NCBI GenBank assembly: GCA_964034945.1
Contig: OZ035963.1
Coordinates: 43,733,090-43,797,089 of the forward strand
From: Chrysopilus asiliformis
Lineage: Eukaryota; Arthropoda; Insecta; Diptera; Rhagionidae
Direction: 5' to 3'
DNA length: 64,000 nucleotides
The notes under the pieces are model-generated. The model was not told the origin of the DNA. It was given only the letters and a program-made list of their open reading frames with translations, and did not search any database. Below, piece after piece: positions 42,235 through 52,915 of the stretch. Within the stretch, counting starts at the first letter, position 1. Each line of letters begins with the position of its first letter. A program made the translations under genes and the position numbers.

Positions 42235-42816
42235 TTTATCCTGGGGGGCACGAACATCAACGATCGAGGTGAGTCTTTATTTGAGTACATTCTTTACTCG
42301 GATCTTGTTATATGCAATCGAGGCAATAAACCAACATTCATTAACAAAAACAGAGAAGAGGTAATCGATATAACACTCGCGACTAGCTACCGAGACTTGA
42401 GGGTTGACAATTGGAGAGTATCCCCTAAGCACTCCTTTTCGGATCATGCTAGGATAGTCTTCGGTATTCACTTCTCAAAGGAGGTACCTGAACATTACAG
42501 GAATGCTAGGAGAACTGACTGGTTTAAATTCTCGGAGGAAATGAGGCGGGAGACAGCTGGTCCGCATAGACCCACACCCCTCACCGCTTCTTCCATTGAG
42601 AAAGTGGTAGGGAAAATTAAACATAGACTTACCCAAGCCTTTAACGCTTCCTGTCCGGTAACACGCAGTACCAAAAGCTCAACCACCCCATGGTGGAGTG
42701 GAGATCTACGGCAACTGCGAGAACAGACTAGAAAGCTGTTTAATAAGGCAAAGTCTACGAAGAGCGAAGAAGCTTGGACCAACTACAAGGCCAGCTTCAA
42801 TGAGTATAAAAATTAG
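42235..42816 (+). pseudogene. LINE endonuclease, C-terminal remnant
   Basis: Begins inside the exonuclease/endonuclease fold: GTNINDRGESLFEYI, SDLVICNRGNKPTF, REEVIDITLATS and FSDHARIVFGI (SDH catalytic motif present). Roughly the first 130 residues of the fold, which carry the Asn, Glu and Tyr/Asp catalytic positions, are missing between ORF1's stop at 42192 and here. A TAG at 42814-42816 interrupts the junction to RT. Confidence 0.75.
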
Positions 42817-45413
42817 ATGAGGAGAGCCAAGTGGACATCGTGGAAAGATTTCTGTTGCTCAATCGAGGAAACACAAGATGCTGCCAGACTCCGAAGGATC
42901 CTAAGTAGGACTCCTTCGGCCCCGGTGCTCTTGAAAAATCCAGATGGAAGCACAACGGAATCAAGCCAGGAAACACTGGACCTCCTAATGGACACCCATT
43001 TCCCTATAGATGGTCAGAGCAGAGTTAGTAGTTACTACGCTCCAGATATAACGCATAGGAACTTTCGGGTAGCAAAAGAAATAATTAATGAACGTTCGAT
43101 AGCGTGGGCAGTACATTCCTTCAGCCCCTACAAAGCGGCGGGCACGGATGGAATTATCCCGGCCATGCTTCAGTACGCCTTGCCTTTTATCATACCTTGG
43201 TTGGTAAAACTCTTTAGGGGATGCCTACTAGCCAGGTATATACCGCAATGCTGGAGAGAAGTTCGTGTGGCATTCATCCCCAAGGCTGGGAAACGGTGTC
43301 ACATAAATTCTAAGGACTTCAGACCTATAAGTCTTTCATCGTTTTTACTAAAAACACTAGAAAGAGTTATTGATCTTAGCATTAAGAATTCCTTGGACAG
43401 CAGCTCAATATCTACGGCCCAACATGCCTACACTAAAGGCAAGTCTGTAGAGACAGCTCTGCACAAGGTGGTGCGAATTCTAGAGGAAACTGCCCACCAC
43501 AAGGAGTATGCCCTAGCAGCATTCCTGGACATTGAAGGTGCGTTTAATAACGTACATACAAGGTCTTTAGTGGGTGCACTTAGAGGACACAGTGTCGACA
43601 AGATGCTAACTGAGTGGACAGAGCAGTTGCTCAATAGCAGAACAGTTTCGGCCACCATTGGTATAAGTAACGTAAAGAGAGCGATCAGTAGGGGAACACC
43701 GCAGGGGGGATCCTATCGCCACTCTTGTGGAATCTAGCTCTGAACGAAATCCTCCTATCGTTACAAGGAAAGGGAATAGAAGTTGTTGCGTACGCTGACG
43801 ATGTGGTCGTTTTGGTAACAGGAAAATTTCTCCCAATACTAAGCGAACTCATGGAATCAGCATTACGCAATATCACAAAGTGGGCGGAGCGTAATGGTCT
43901 TGGGGTTAACCCCTCCAAAACTGAACTAGTGCTCTTCACAAGAAAAAGGAAGGTACCAACCTTTCAACTTCCAAAGATAGGAACAACGCAACTCAGTCTC
44001 TCTCCTGAGGCGAAATACCTTGGTTTAATTCTGGACTCCAAACTTTCTTGGAAAAGGAATACGGAAGAGAGGATGAACAAAGCGTTGTGCGCGTTTTACG
44101 CATGTAAAAAAATGATTGGCAGGAATTGGGGCACATCACCACGCATTACCCATTGGTTATACACAGCGATGATCAGACCTATTCTCACTTACGGATGTCT
44201 GGTTTGGTGGCCGACCATGAGGGTGAACTGCCGATATCAAACCCTTAGCAAAGTACAAAGACTAGCGGCGCTAGAAACCACAGGAGCTGTTAGATCAACA
44301 CCAACAGCGGGAATGGAAGCTCTACTGCACCTCATTCCCCTGACTGAGTACACGAGGTGTACGGCTGCCAAGAGTGCACTAAGGCTCAGAGAGTCCGGCC
44401 TCTGGAAGCACAGTACCTTCGGTCATAATAGCATCCTTAAAAGTGATGAATGGGGTATCCCGGACTCTACGGATTACTGTATACCTCACCTGAATATGAA
44501 TGTGAACTTCTCAGTTTTGATTCCTGAAAGGAGACTTTGGGATCTCGGCAGCGTCATAGACGAGCAAGAGGTCTCGGTTTACACGGATGGATCTAAGACT
44601 GGAGAAGGCACGGGGGCGGGAGTGTTCTCAGATAACCTTGACATCCAAAGGAGCTACAAACTGCCTGATGAGATCAGTGTATTTCAAGCTGAGGTCTACG
44701 CCATAAGTGCGGCTGCAAGCTTGATAATGACGACAGAACTACCCAGAACAAGGGTTTCAATCTACGTTGACAGTCAGGCAGCAATCAAGGCACTGGATTC
44801 GTCGACGATCAAGTCAAAGACCGTGTCTAATTGCCGCAGAGCACTCAATCAACTCGGTCTCCAACATGCCGTTAGACTTTGCTGGGTACCCGGGCACAGC
44901 AACATATATGGCAATGAGAGAGTTGATGAGCTGGCAAAGCTAGGGACCGAAATGGCTATGGAGAGCGCGGACCGATCGGTCGAAATGCCGATCCAATGCG
45001 CAAAAAGTATAATTGATAGGAAAGGGGTGAACAACATAAATATCCGGTGGCAAACAAGGAGCGATTGTGTAATCACAAGGTCGCTCTGGCCTAGATTTAA
45101 TAGGAATAGAACCGACACTCTTCTTAGACTCAGCAGGACCTCCGTAAGGCTACTCACAGGCTTAATCACGGGGCACTGCCCCCTTGGCGCTATGGCCAGA
45201 AGGTGGGGCGCGGCCGCAAATGATTTTTGCCGCAGTTGTGGTGACGAGAAGGAGCCGGAGACCGTGAAACACTTACTCTGTGAGTGTCCAGCCCTACAAG
45301 CACGCCGATATGGGACGCTTGGGGCCAGATTTTATAGTGATCTGACGGAGCTTGGCAACCACCCACTCGAGGATATGCTGAGCTTCGTCAACAAGTCGGG
45401 CTGGTTCAAATAG
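42817..45413 (+). pseudogene. LINE reverse transcriptase, RNase H and zinc finger
   Basis: RT frame 1 (42817-43710): SPYKAAGTDGIIPAML, VAFIPKAGK, DFRPISLSSFLLKTLERVI, AFLDIEGAFNNV (first Asp), SRGTPQGG. A frameshift near 43710 moves to the frame 43725-45413: LWNLALNEIL, VVAYADDVVVLV (catalytic DD), KTELVLFTRK, KYLGLILDSKLSW. RNase H: VYTDGSKTGEG, FQAEVYAI, YVDSQAAIKAL, WVPGHSNIYGNE. C-terminus: CRSCGDEKE with HLLCECP, a CCHC finger. All catalytic residues seem retained; one frameshift in RT destroys function. Confidence 0.9.
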
Positions 45414-45545
45414 GATCAGCTAGTTTGATGAAAGGCCTTATGAGTACTGAAGACATCACAATGGGCCTGTGGGCCTCCGAGGGTAGCGCGGACTTCTTAA
45501 CCTAACTTAACCTATTGTCAAGTTTCGCACAAAATCAGTTTGTAC

Positions 45546-45625
45546 TTCTATAGTGTAGTGCTTACTCTAGTGGAAGTTAATGAGGAAAGGGCTTACTTTC
45601 CATTCTATATAATAGTTGTTCCCTG
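45546..45625 (+). repeat. 80-bp direct repeat, left copy
   Basis: TTCTATAGTGTAGTGCTTAC to GTTGTTCCCTG, identical to 46347-46426 except GAGG/GGGG. The pair bounds a 721-bp segment containing the right inverted-repeat arm. Confidence 0.9.
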
Positions 45626-45765
45626 CTATAAATTTGGCTAAATGCAATTAATCGAGCTGATTATTTGCTGAAAAAATCGATGGGACTTTTCAGAGTTTGC
45701 GAAATTCATTTCGCTGTCCCCATAATTTCATTGCCATCAATTACAGAAGTAAGATTTTAAGAAAA

Positions 45766-46308
45766 ATGTTGTATAATATGTGTTAGTAATTGTTATTACA
45801 TTGTATTTTGGGGATTTTCTTTTGGTGAAGAAACATTTCAGTGTTTATGTATTGTTAACTATGTGCCTCAAGGGGAATCAGCCATCTAAAATAAAATATT
45901 ACGCGCCAAAGTGTGGTACCTCTCGAGCAAGCCATATTTTTCCTTAGAACTAAAACGTAAATGAGTTTTTTGCAAAAAAATGGTGAATTTTTAGATAATA
46001 AAAAAATAAAATTCGTACCACGTATTATATTAGTCATAAAGTAACTATGTTCCAATTAAAAATTATACTTGTTGAAGGTGGTGTGGAAAGTCACATTTTT
46101 AAAAATATTTACAAAAAAAATATTTCAAAAAAATATTAATATTTGCTCACTTAAAAATTAAATACTGGCAATACTGTTACACACCACCAAATCGCTCAGT
46201 GTTCATATACATGTCATGTAACAGCTATATAGATTTTCGGATGTACGCTTCCAACGCAAAAAATTTTGTTAGAGCTTTCATTTGTTACATTAGTAATTGT
46301 TCTCTGGT
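45766..46308. repeat. Right arm of the 10-kb-spaced inverted repeat
   Basis: Reverse complement of 35150-35690. Both arms include GGTACCTCTCGAGCAAGCC and the AATATTTTTTTGAAATATT-like A/T palindromes. Confidence 0.85.
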
Positions 46309-46346
46309 ATGACAGCAGAAAGAGGAAGTAAGACAATAAAACCAAT

Positions 46347-46426
46347 TTCTATAGTGTAGTGCTTACTCTAGTGGAAGTTAATGGGGAAAGGGCTTACTTT
46401 CCATTCTATATAATAGTTGTTCCCTG
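46347..46426 (+). repeat. 80-bp direct repeat, right copy
   Basis: Matches 45546-45625 with one change. Followed by GTCAGTACAGACATG, whose inverted form (CAAGTCTGTACTGAC) occurs at 34477-34491 outside the left arm. Confidence 0.9.
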
Positions 46427-46469
46427 TCAGTACAGACATGCCAGTAATTTGACATTTCATACTTTTAAG

Positions 46470-46661
46470 ATGGCGGAAAATAAAGAATTTGAGGTAAATC
46501 TATTAAATTATTATGAATCCACTTTTTTAATTCATTTTTTAACTTTTAGAACTCTCAGACTAGCGAAAGAAGATTAAATAGGAACGAGATAATTAAATTA
46601 ATGAAGCCTACGAGCAAAATTCATGCCTCTGGAATACGAGGGACTGTAGCTTGGTTACAAA
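46470..46661 (+). pseudogene. Spliced gene start, probably a transposon ORF
   Basis: ATGGCGGAAAATAAAGAATTTGAG/GTAAAT at 46471 looks like a short first exon (MAENKEFE) with donor. TTTTAG/AACTCTCAGAC at about 46549 looks like the acceptor, followed by RRLNRNEIIKLMKPTSK and IRGTVAWLQTK before a stop. Codon-like but unassigned. Confidence 0.3.
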
Positions 46662-46879
46662 CAAAGTCATCTTGAAAATGAACTGACTTTGTAATTTGAC
46701 AGTCTTCAGTAATTTGACATTTGGAGTCTGAGCTACTGACAGACTTTACAGTCGCGTGTAAAGGCCGGGTTAGAATACAAATGACGCTATCACTTGTTAT
46801 CAATTTTTAACAAATTTTTCTTTTAAGCTATAGTTAAACATGAGAAATTGATTTGGAAACATTCGAACATTTCTTATTA
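46662..46879. other. No gene recognised
   Basis: Short non-coding stretch with repeated AATTTGACA motifs (46692, 46710). Confidence 0.35.
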
Positions 46880-47364
46880 CAGTAGAACACGCTTAAATGC
46901 ACATCGAATTTCGCAGAATTTTATGTGCATTTATCCGTGTTTTGCATTTATACGTAGCACGAAAGCACGGATAAATGCACATTAATGTGCAATTATGCGA
47001 GTAAAAGATAAACATGCAACTTTAATATTCCTGTAATAAACATTTAAATTCAACAAGGCTACACAAAAACACAGAACCTAATTAAGAATTCATTTTATCA
47101 AATAAAAATAATAATAATCACTTTTTTTTTGTGTAATTACATTTCATTTTTACACATGTGCATTTAAGCGTGTAAAATTTCATATAATTTATACTTTTGC
47201 GGATGTGAAAATGGTTGCATTTAAGCAAGTATTGCAATTAAGCGTGTTTCATTTATCCGTGTATATTTATATGAAAAATGCTTAAAAATCCTCCATGCAC
47301 AAATTTTGCGTGCAATTACACGAGTTTTGCATTTACGCGTGTTGCATTTAAGCGCGTTCTACTG
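46880..47364. mobile_element. pogo/Tigger-like MITE
   Basis: 485 bp, TIR CAGTAGAACACGCTTAAATG (right copy GCGCTTAAATGC) with TA on both sides. CAGTA-GAAC starts and TA targets are typical of pogo/Tigger. The interior is built from many variants of TGCATTTAAGCGTG on both strands. Confidence 0.85.
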
Positions 47365-48544
47365 TACTCCGCCTGAACGACCAATTGTTGTGTCAGATAT
47401 TTGAGAGGGCCAGGTTTATAGGCACTTCGGACAATTAAGTCACAAAATTCGCGTGATGCTATAAAAGAGATTACCTACTTGAAGAAATTGGATTCGGCAC
47501 CCATTCAGTTTAAGCCGGCCAGCTTTCCAAAATCTTTCACAGTATTTTTTTATCATATTTTTAAGATATTCAAGTTATTGGAAAAAAGTGCGCAGAATTC
47601 AAAGGGGCTTCAGGCCCCTCTAGACGAATTCCATTGTCTATGCGTAGAATATACGAGTGTAAATACTCGATGAACGGGTACATAATTCCTGGTAAAAATA
47701 AAATTTTTAAAGTTGCTCTCACTCGTTTTTCAGCTATCCGACATTTTTAGACGTCAAATTGACCACTTTCTGTATTATGGACATGAAGTAAGTATTTTTA
47801 TAGCGCCGTTTACGAACTCTAAAATTCAGGAATTGCGTTCTGTCTGTCGATTCCAAATTAGTTACTAAAAATTTCTTTGCATAATCAAGTTCATAAATTA
47901 TTTTATAAAAATAATCCAGAGTTCAAAGGATGTATTTTATTTAGTATATCAATCTTAAAATACATATTTGATGTCTCATTATTGCAAACCATTAAACATA
48001 GAAAATTACAGTTGTAAAATATCCGCAAGGGATTCTACAATAGAGCTATCACTGAAGCGGCCTATTCTGAGCGCAAACGATATCACATGTGCCACGAAGG
48101 ACTGTTCATGAACTTTGTGGAATAAATGCGCCATTGGACCTGAAATTAAAAAAATAAATATATTCACTTCTATCGAAACCATTTCTATTCAAGTGCCAGA
48201 TTTCTCATAGCCACAAATGAATAATATAATGAAATTAAATTTAAATAAAAGTAACGAGGAACTGGAATTTTTTTTTGATAGGAAACATCAAGTAAATGAA
48301 AACGAGGAACTGGAAAATTTTTTGATAGGAAACATCAAGTTTCGATCCCGAGAATCTGATAACTGGATCTCATCAGAGTGACATAAAAGATCTTTTATGA
48401 CACGAATCTGACCACGAAGGATGTGAACGAGGGAAGAGAGTTCTCTATATAAATCAACTGAGAATTAACTCTATGCTGTAGAGTAAATGTTTTTTATTTG
48501 AGCTATTTTTACTTTGTGAGGTAAAGTTTTGTTTACAGTGTTAA
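47365..48544. other. No gene; small tandem duplication
   Basis: No credible CDS. About 48251-48341 has a 45-bp unit twice (AACGAGGAACTGGAA...TTTTTTGATAGGAAACATCA). The 64-codon frame at 47479-47673 lacks family features. Confidence 0.45.
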
Positions 48545-48750
48545 GTCTAAATTCTTGCCACTCTAATCTGGCGAGAATGTTATATGACCGTGATTACATT
48601 GGCGGAGGAAGGCATCTAACTTCACGAAATGTTGGGCGAGAGGCGAAGTGGGAATGATGATACGAAAAGACGAACGAAAACTAAAAATTTCAGTTCGAGT
48701 GTAATAGGAACGACGTGTGATTGGCTACCTATTCCCACTTGATTCGAAAT

Positions 48751-48871
48751 TTAAAAAAAAGTAAAAAAAACCGACTTAAAAATGCACTAAAAGGAAAAAA
48801 TAATTTTTTTGGAAGTTGGTGCCAAAATAGAAACAAACAATTTGCTCTCTTTTATTGTACAATAAATAAAA
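48751..48871. repeat. Left arm of 120-bp inverted repeat in T
   Basis: Pairs with 50315-50432, with AATTTTTTTGGAAGTTGGTG as the core. Part of the right arm is also directly repeated at 50265-50312. Confidence 0.85.
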
Positions 48872-48993
48872 TTAAAAAATTTCTAATAAATAAAATTATT
48901 ATTTATTGAATTGTACCAAAAGTTTTTGTTTTCTAATAAATCACAGAGATGAGATTCAAACCATTATTTTTTACAGCCTACTTACATAATATA

Positions 48994-49535
48994 AACATAA
49001 CAAAAGCTATAATTGCCAATCTGGCAATTATTGAAAACCCGTATGGTGATTTAAGTGAACAGTTGTATCAAAATTCCAGTTTGAAGTCAAAGTTTCCAAT
49101 GAGATTTTTTAAAATTTGTTCGAATCGGATTTTGATGTATGGAAGTTTTATGTAGAATCATATCCCAAATAACTTTTGTTCTTGCACTTTTTTGATAAGA
49201 TGAACCGTTTTTGAGGTATTCGCAAAAAAACGTTTTCGTTCGTATGGGGGGTACCCCCCCTAATGGACCGTTTTTGCCCATTAACGAACTTAGCCTCGCA
49301 TTTTACGAAAAACGGATCTGCGCAAAATTTCAAGGCTCTAGCTCAATCCGTGCGTCCGCAATCGTGTTCACAGACAGACGGACGGACGGACGGACGGACA
49401 TGCGGAAATCAAAATCTTTTGTCATTCCTAACACACTGGTGTAATTCATTTTTGTGTGTGATGACGGGATCTTGGCGTTACAAACGGTAAGGCAAATTTA
49501 GTATGCCCTTTGGTATTCCATACCATACGGGTATA
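48994..49535 (+). mobile_element. Dispersed repeat family F, copy 3
   Basis: Full copy with the AACATAACAAAAGC start, the dyad, GGGGGGTACCCCCC palindrome (49243-49258), (ACGG)n and the CCATACGGGTATAA end. The palindrome is degraded or expanded in other copies. Confidence 0.85.
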
Positions 49536-50480
49536 AACATTTCAGCGGTATTGTTCCTTACTTGGCACGTTGCCCTTAACCCCCGTCAACATTAACAAAT
49601 ATTCTTTTGTTTTTGGGTAAGCTCCGTTAAAATTAAAAAAAATATTCTTTTGTCAGATGTCGTCACGAAAGATAAAATATTTTCATTTGGATAGCAGTAA
49701 TAGAATTGGTGATAGCTGTAAAAGTTTTGATCTGAAATAATTGCAATTAAAACAAAATAGAATTTCGCAAGCTAATTGACAAAAGACATTGGTTTAGTTT
49801 TCATTTCAGTCGGTTTAGTTTTCATTTCAGTCAAGGTGGTACTTATTTAAAAAAACATTATCTTAAAGAACCGTTAAGTAGTGAAAGGAAAAATTTTAAG
49901 TTTTAAAGCTTTCCGAATTTGAAATAACCACATACAACAATTTAGATAAATAGGTGCTCGTAGAGGTGAGTGAAAATTGTATTAAAATACATATTGAATG
50001 GGTTTTATATTCCCCAAATTTTGAATATCGATTCTTGTCACTATAAAAAATTTATTTTTATCACATCGAATATTTGCACTGCATTAAATGAAACGCGGGA
50101 TGTAAAAATTATAGTCATTGTGATATTTTAACCGCGAGTCTATTGTACATAAAAGTACTCGACAACTGTAAAAAGCTTTTGATTGTCTTAACAATTCTTG
50201 TTACAATAAAATTATTTGTAACACTCAAGAAATATGAATAGAAGTCCTCTTTAAGTTTCTATTTTGCCCCCAACTTCCAAAAAAATTATTTTTTCCTTTT
50301 TAGTGCACTTTTAGATTGTACAATAAAAGAGAGCAAATTGTTTGTTTCTATTTTGGCACCAACTTCCAAAAAAATTATTTTTTCCTTTTTAGTGCATTTT
50401 TAAGTCGGTTTTTTTTTACTTTTTTTTAAAAAGTTTTTTATTTTATAATTTTTAGTGACTTTTGGTATATACATATTATA
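49536..50480. other. No gene; local repeats
   Basis: TTTAGTTTTCATTTCAGTCG occurs twice in tandem at 49795-49832. The right arm of the T inverted repeat lies at 50315-50432. Nothing coding. Confidence 0.5.
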
Positions 50481-50486
50481 TAGATA

Positions 50487-50957
50487 TATTTAATGTTAGG
50501 AAATGGGTAGAGCAAGTAAAGCCGCAGCCCGCGTGCGAAAACGGCGTTACGAATCGATAGCCTTCAACCCCTGGAAAGTTTCATTAAGATCGGACCAGCC
50601 AATTCGAAGATACCAGGCGAGGGGTATCGAGGGGAGGGAAAAGTCAGGTTTTGTAGTGGAAAATCAAACCCCTTAGCCTTCTTAGTAATACTGTAAAGCT
50701 TCATTAAGATCGGACCACCGAATTCGAAGATACCAGGCGAGGGGTGTCGAAGGGGAATTTTCTCAGAGGGGATACCTATCTAGATCGTATTTTTGTCCCC
50801 GAAAATCCCTAACACCCAAGTTTCATGAAAATCGTTAGGCCTGTTTTCGAGATCCATTGTGCAGACAGACAGACTGACAGACAGAAGGACGACAGTCCTC
50901 GTATTATATTATAGGATATACCTATTTAATGTTAGGAAATGGGTAGAGCAAAACTTT
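50487..50957. mobile_element. Helitron-like segment between 28-bp direct repeats
   Basis: ATTTAATGTTAGGAAATGGG plus TAGAGCAA occurs at about 50489 and 50930. Between them are two copies of CATTAAGATCGGACCA...GATACCAGGCGAGGGGT and an end with CAGACAGACAGACTGACAGA, typical of Helitron-like non-autonomous DNA. Confidence 0.5.
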
Positions 50958-51179
50958 GATCGTTCCAAACAGCGAATTTTTAGGGATGGCAACAGTAAGT
51001 TGTAAACTAAATTTTAGAGGTCGACAGCAAAAATTTTGGGGGTCGTCACCAACATTTTTTAGATCGATAGAAACCTTTCGTTAACCTTACAGACTTCTAA
51101 ACATTAGAATTGGATTAGGCGACCCTAAAAACCCCCATATGTGTTTTTTTTTATCTGGAAAATTTGAGGGTTGAAGGAT

Positions 51180-51500
51180 TCGCAGCCCCCCAAAATATAC
51201 GCATACAAATTTTCAGACCGATCGGACCATCCGATTGGGAGTTGATAGGGGAGGGGTTAAGAAGCGAAAGGGGTAGGGGAAAATAGATAAGGGGAAAACA
51301 CTAGCCGTCCCCCAAAAAGGTACGCATACAAATTTTCAGACCGATCGGACCATCCGATTGGGAGTTGACAGGGGAGGGGTTAAGAAGCGAAAGGGGTAGG
51401 GGAAAATAGATAAGGGGAAAACACTAGCCGTCCCCCAAAATGTACGCATACAAATTTTCAGATCGATCCGACCATCCGATTGGGAGTTGACAGGGGAGGG
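51180..51500. repeat. Tandem repeat, about 121-bp unit, 2.6 copies
   Basis: Units begin near 51184, 51305 and 51425 with CCCCCAAAA and contain CGCATACAAATTTTCAGA, CCATCCGATTGGGAGTTGA and AAGGGGTAGGGGAAAATAGA. Units one and two are almost identical. Confidence 0.9.
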
Positions 51501-51628
51501 GAAGGCCGGGAAACGTCGGAGAGAGGGGAAATTAAAATGGGACCAACTAGGGAGTGAACTCTGTCATCCACCAACGTTTCAACAAAATCCATGCAACGGC
51601 ACCCAAGTACTGCGTGAACATACAGATA

Positions 51629-51633
51629 TAAAA

Positions 51634-51668
<35 letters not shown>

Positions 51669-51669
51669 A
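51629..51669. repeat. (AAAT)n microsatellite
   Basis: About ten AAAT units, near the right end of T. Confidence 0.9.
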
Positions 51670-52042
51670 GTTGGACCAAAACGAATTGATAACCTCCTCC
51701 TTTTTTTGGAAGTCGGTTAAAAATCATTCGGGTTGTAGACGCCAACGCGAGCGCATCTCGAATAGTTTTTATTTACATGTGATATATTTGTTTATGAAAA
51801 ATTCTACCCTTATATTGTCTTCATAGAATCAGTAATATTAGCTGCGTTCCCGGTTCATGAAAAACCTACTGCGAAGTACTTGCCAGTAATTTTTGTTGGG
51901 AACGCACTTTTGAATGATAGCAGCAAAATCTAACCTCACAACTATCAGGGCGCAATTGAAACTGCAGGTAGAAAAATTGTAAGTTTTTTTTGCTATAAAT
52001 ACAAGTATAGAAATAACTCTTTAATTAACAAGAAAAAGAAAG

Positions 52043-52738
52043 ATGGCAATAAATGATAAAACATGTAAGAATTGGACCTATAATGAGGCGAAAGCTCTGA
52101 TTTCTGCATACGCCGGCAGAAAGGAAGAATATTTCCGAACAAGAAAAAAACAACATTTTTGGGAAACTCTTCTACAAGATCTAGAAGCATCAGATGTCCT
52201 GGTAAATATTTAAATATTTCGCCGTAGCAAGTGCAATTATTTTTTGTTGAAATCGAATTTGTGCATTAGGTTTCACCAACTACTCCAGAACAAGTACAAA
52301 TGAAATGGACAACCCTTTTGCGAGCATACAAAGCCGCCAAAGATAGAGGAACAGGAAGTAGTGCTTCAAAATTCCTGTATATGGATGAAATGAGTGAAAT
52401 TTTGGGTTCAAGTCCGCTACAAAGTTCACCCTTCACGGTAAGTGTTGGGACGGAAATTACTGCGAAGCCTGCGCCGATGGATATCATTAAAGACCCGGTG
52501 GAGGACGACAAAGTCCGCCAGATAAATGGTAAAGAAAGCAAAAAAAACCAAACGAAAATCTGACCCAAGAGCGGAATATTTTGAAAAACTTATAGTAGAA
52601 AAACAAAAAAAAGGGAGGTTATGGAAATGTATATTGAGAAGCTAAACACAAAAGAGGAAGGGCGTGAAAGAAGACACAAAGAACTCATGGACTTCCTACG
52701 AAGTAGTTCCTTCGGATTTCGAGAAGTCAATCAAGACT
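52043..52738 (+). pseudogene. Harbinger Myb/SANT-like accessory gene
   Basis: Exon 1 at 52043-52201 (MAINDKTCKNWTYNEAKALI, with the WTYNEAKAL helix-1 motif and FWETLLQDLEA), GTAAAT donor, TTAG acceptor, exon 2 from 52270 (TPEQVQMKWTTLLRAYKAAK, the recognition helix, and RGTGSSASKFLYMDEMSEIL). The frame ends at 52563, but a one-base shift in an A-run near 52545 opens a coiled, charged C-terminus (EEGRERRHKELMDFLRSS) to about 52738. The protein should bind TIRs and help the transposase enter the nucleus, by analogy to characterised Harbinger systems. Confidence 0.75.
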
Positions 52739-52915
52739 GATACAAAAAGCAAAAGCTTTTTATTTTGTTATTGTTCCTTTTTTAATTAAGATATTTATTT
52801 TGTTGTATGCCACCGAAGGCTTGTTTTAAGTAAAACTGTTTATTTTAATTTTTATATGCCACTGGAGGCCTTATATTTTGTTCTCATTACATATTTTATT
52901 TGTATTACAAATAAA

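Larger units (their letters stand above)
40456..45515 (+). mobile_element. LOA/Bilbo-like non-LTR retrotransposon, defective
   Basis: A 5-kb LINE. After a run of about 22 G (40481-40508) comes a 5' UTR, ORF1 with a DUF4780-type domain, the C-terminal part of an AP-type endonuclease, RT, RNase H and a C-terminal zinc finger, ending at 45515 in TTAACCTAACTTAACCT. RNase H and the short-repeat 3' end suggest the LOA/R1/I part of the LINE tree. The endonuclease N-terminus is deleted, and nonsense and frameshift changes are present. Confidence 0.85.
48749..51720. mobile_element. Unclassified 3-kb insert T in repeat S
   Basis: Bounded by AAAAAAACCGACTTAAAAA at the left and GGAAGTCGGTTAA at the right, next to S sequence. 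Contains an F copy, a long inverted pair, a Helitron-like segment, a 121-bp tandem repeat and an (AAAT)n run. No protein. Confidence 0.55.

Noticed and set aside
43428..43939. Several minus-strand frames over the LINE RT
   Set aside because: Shadows of a strongly supported RT on the plus strand.
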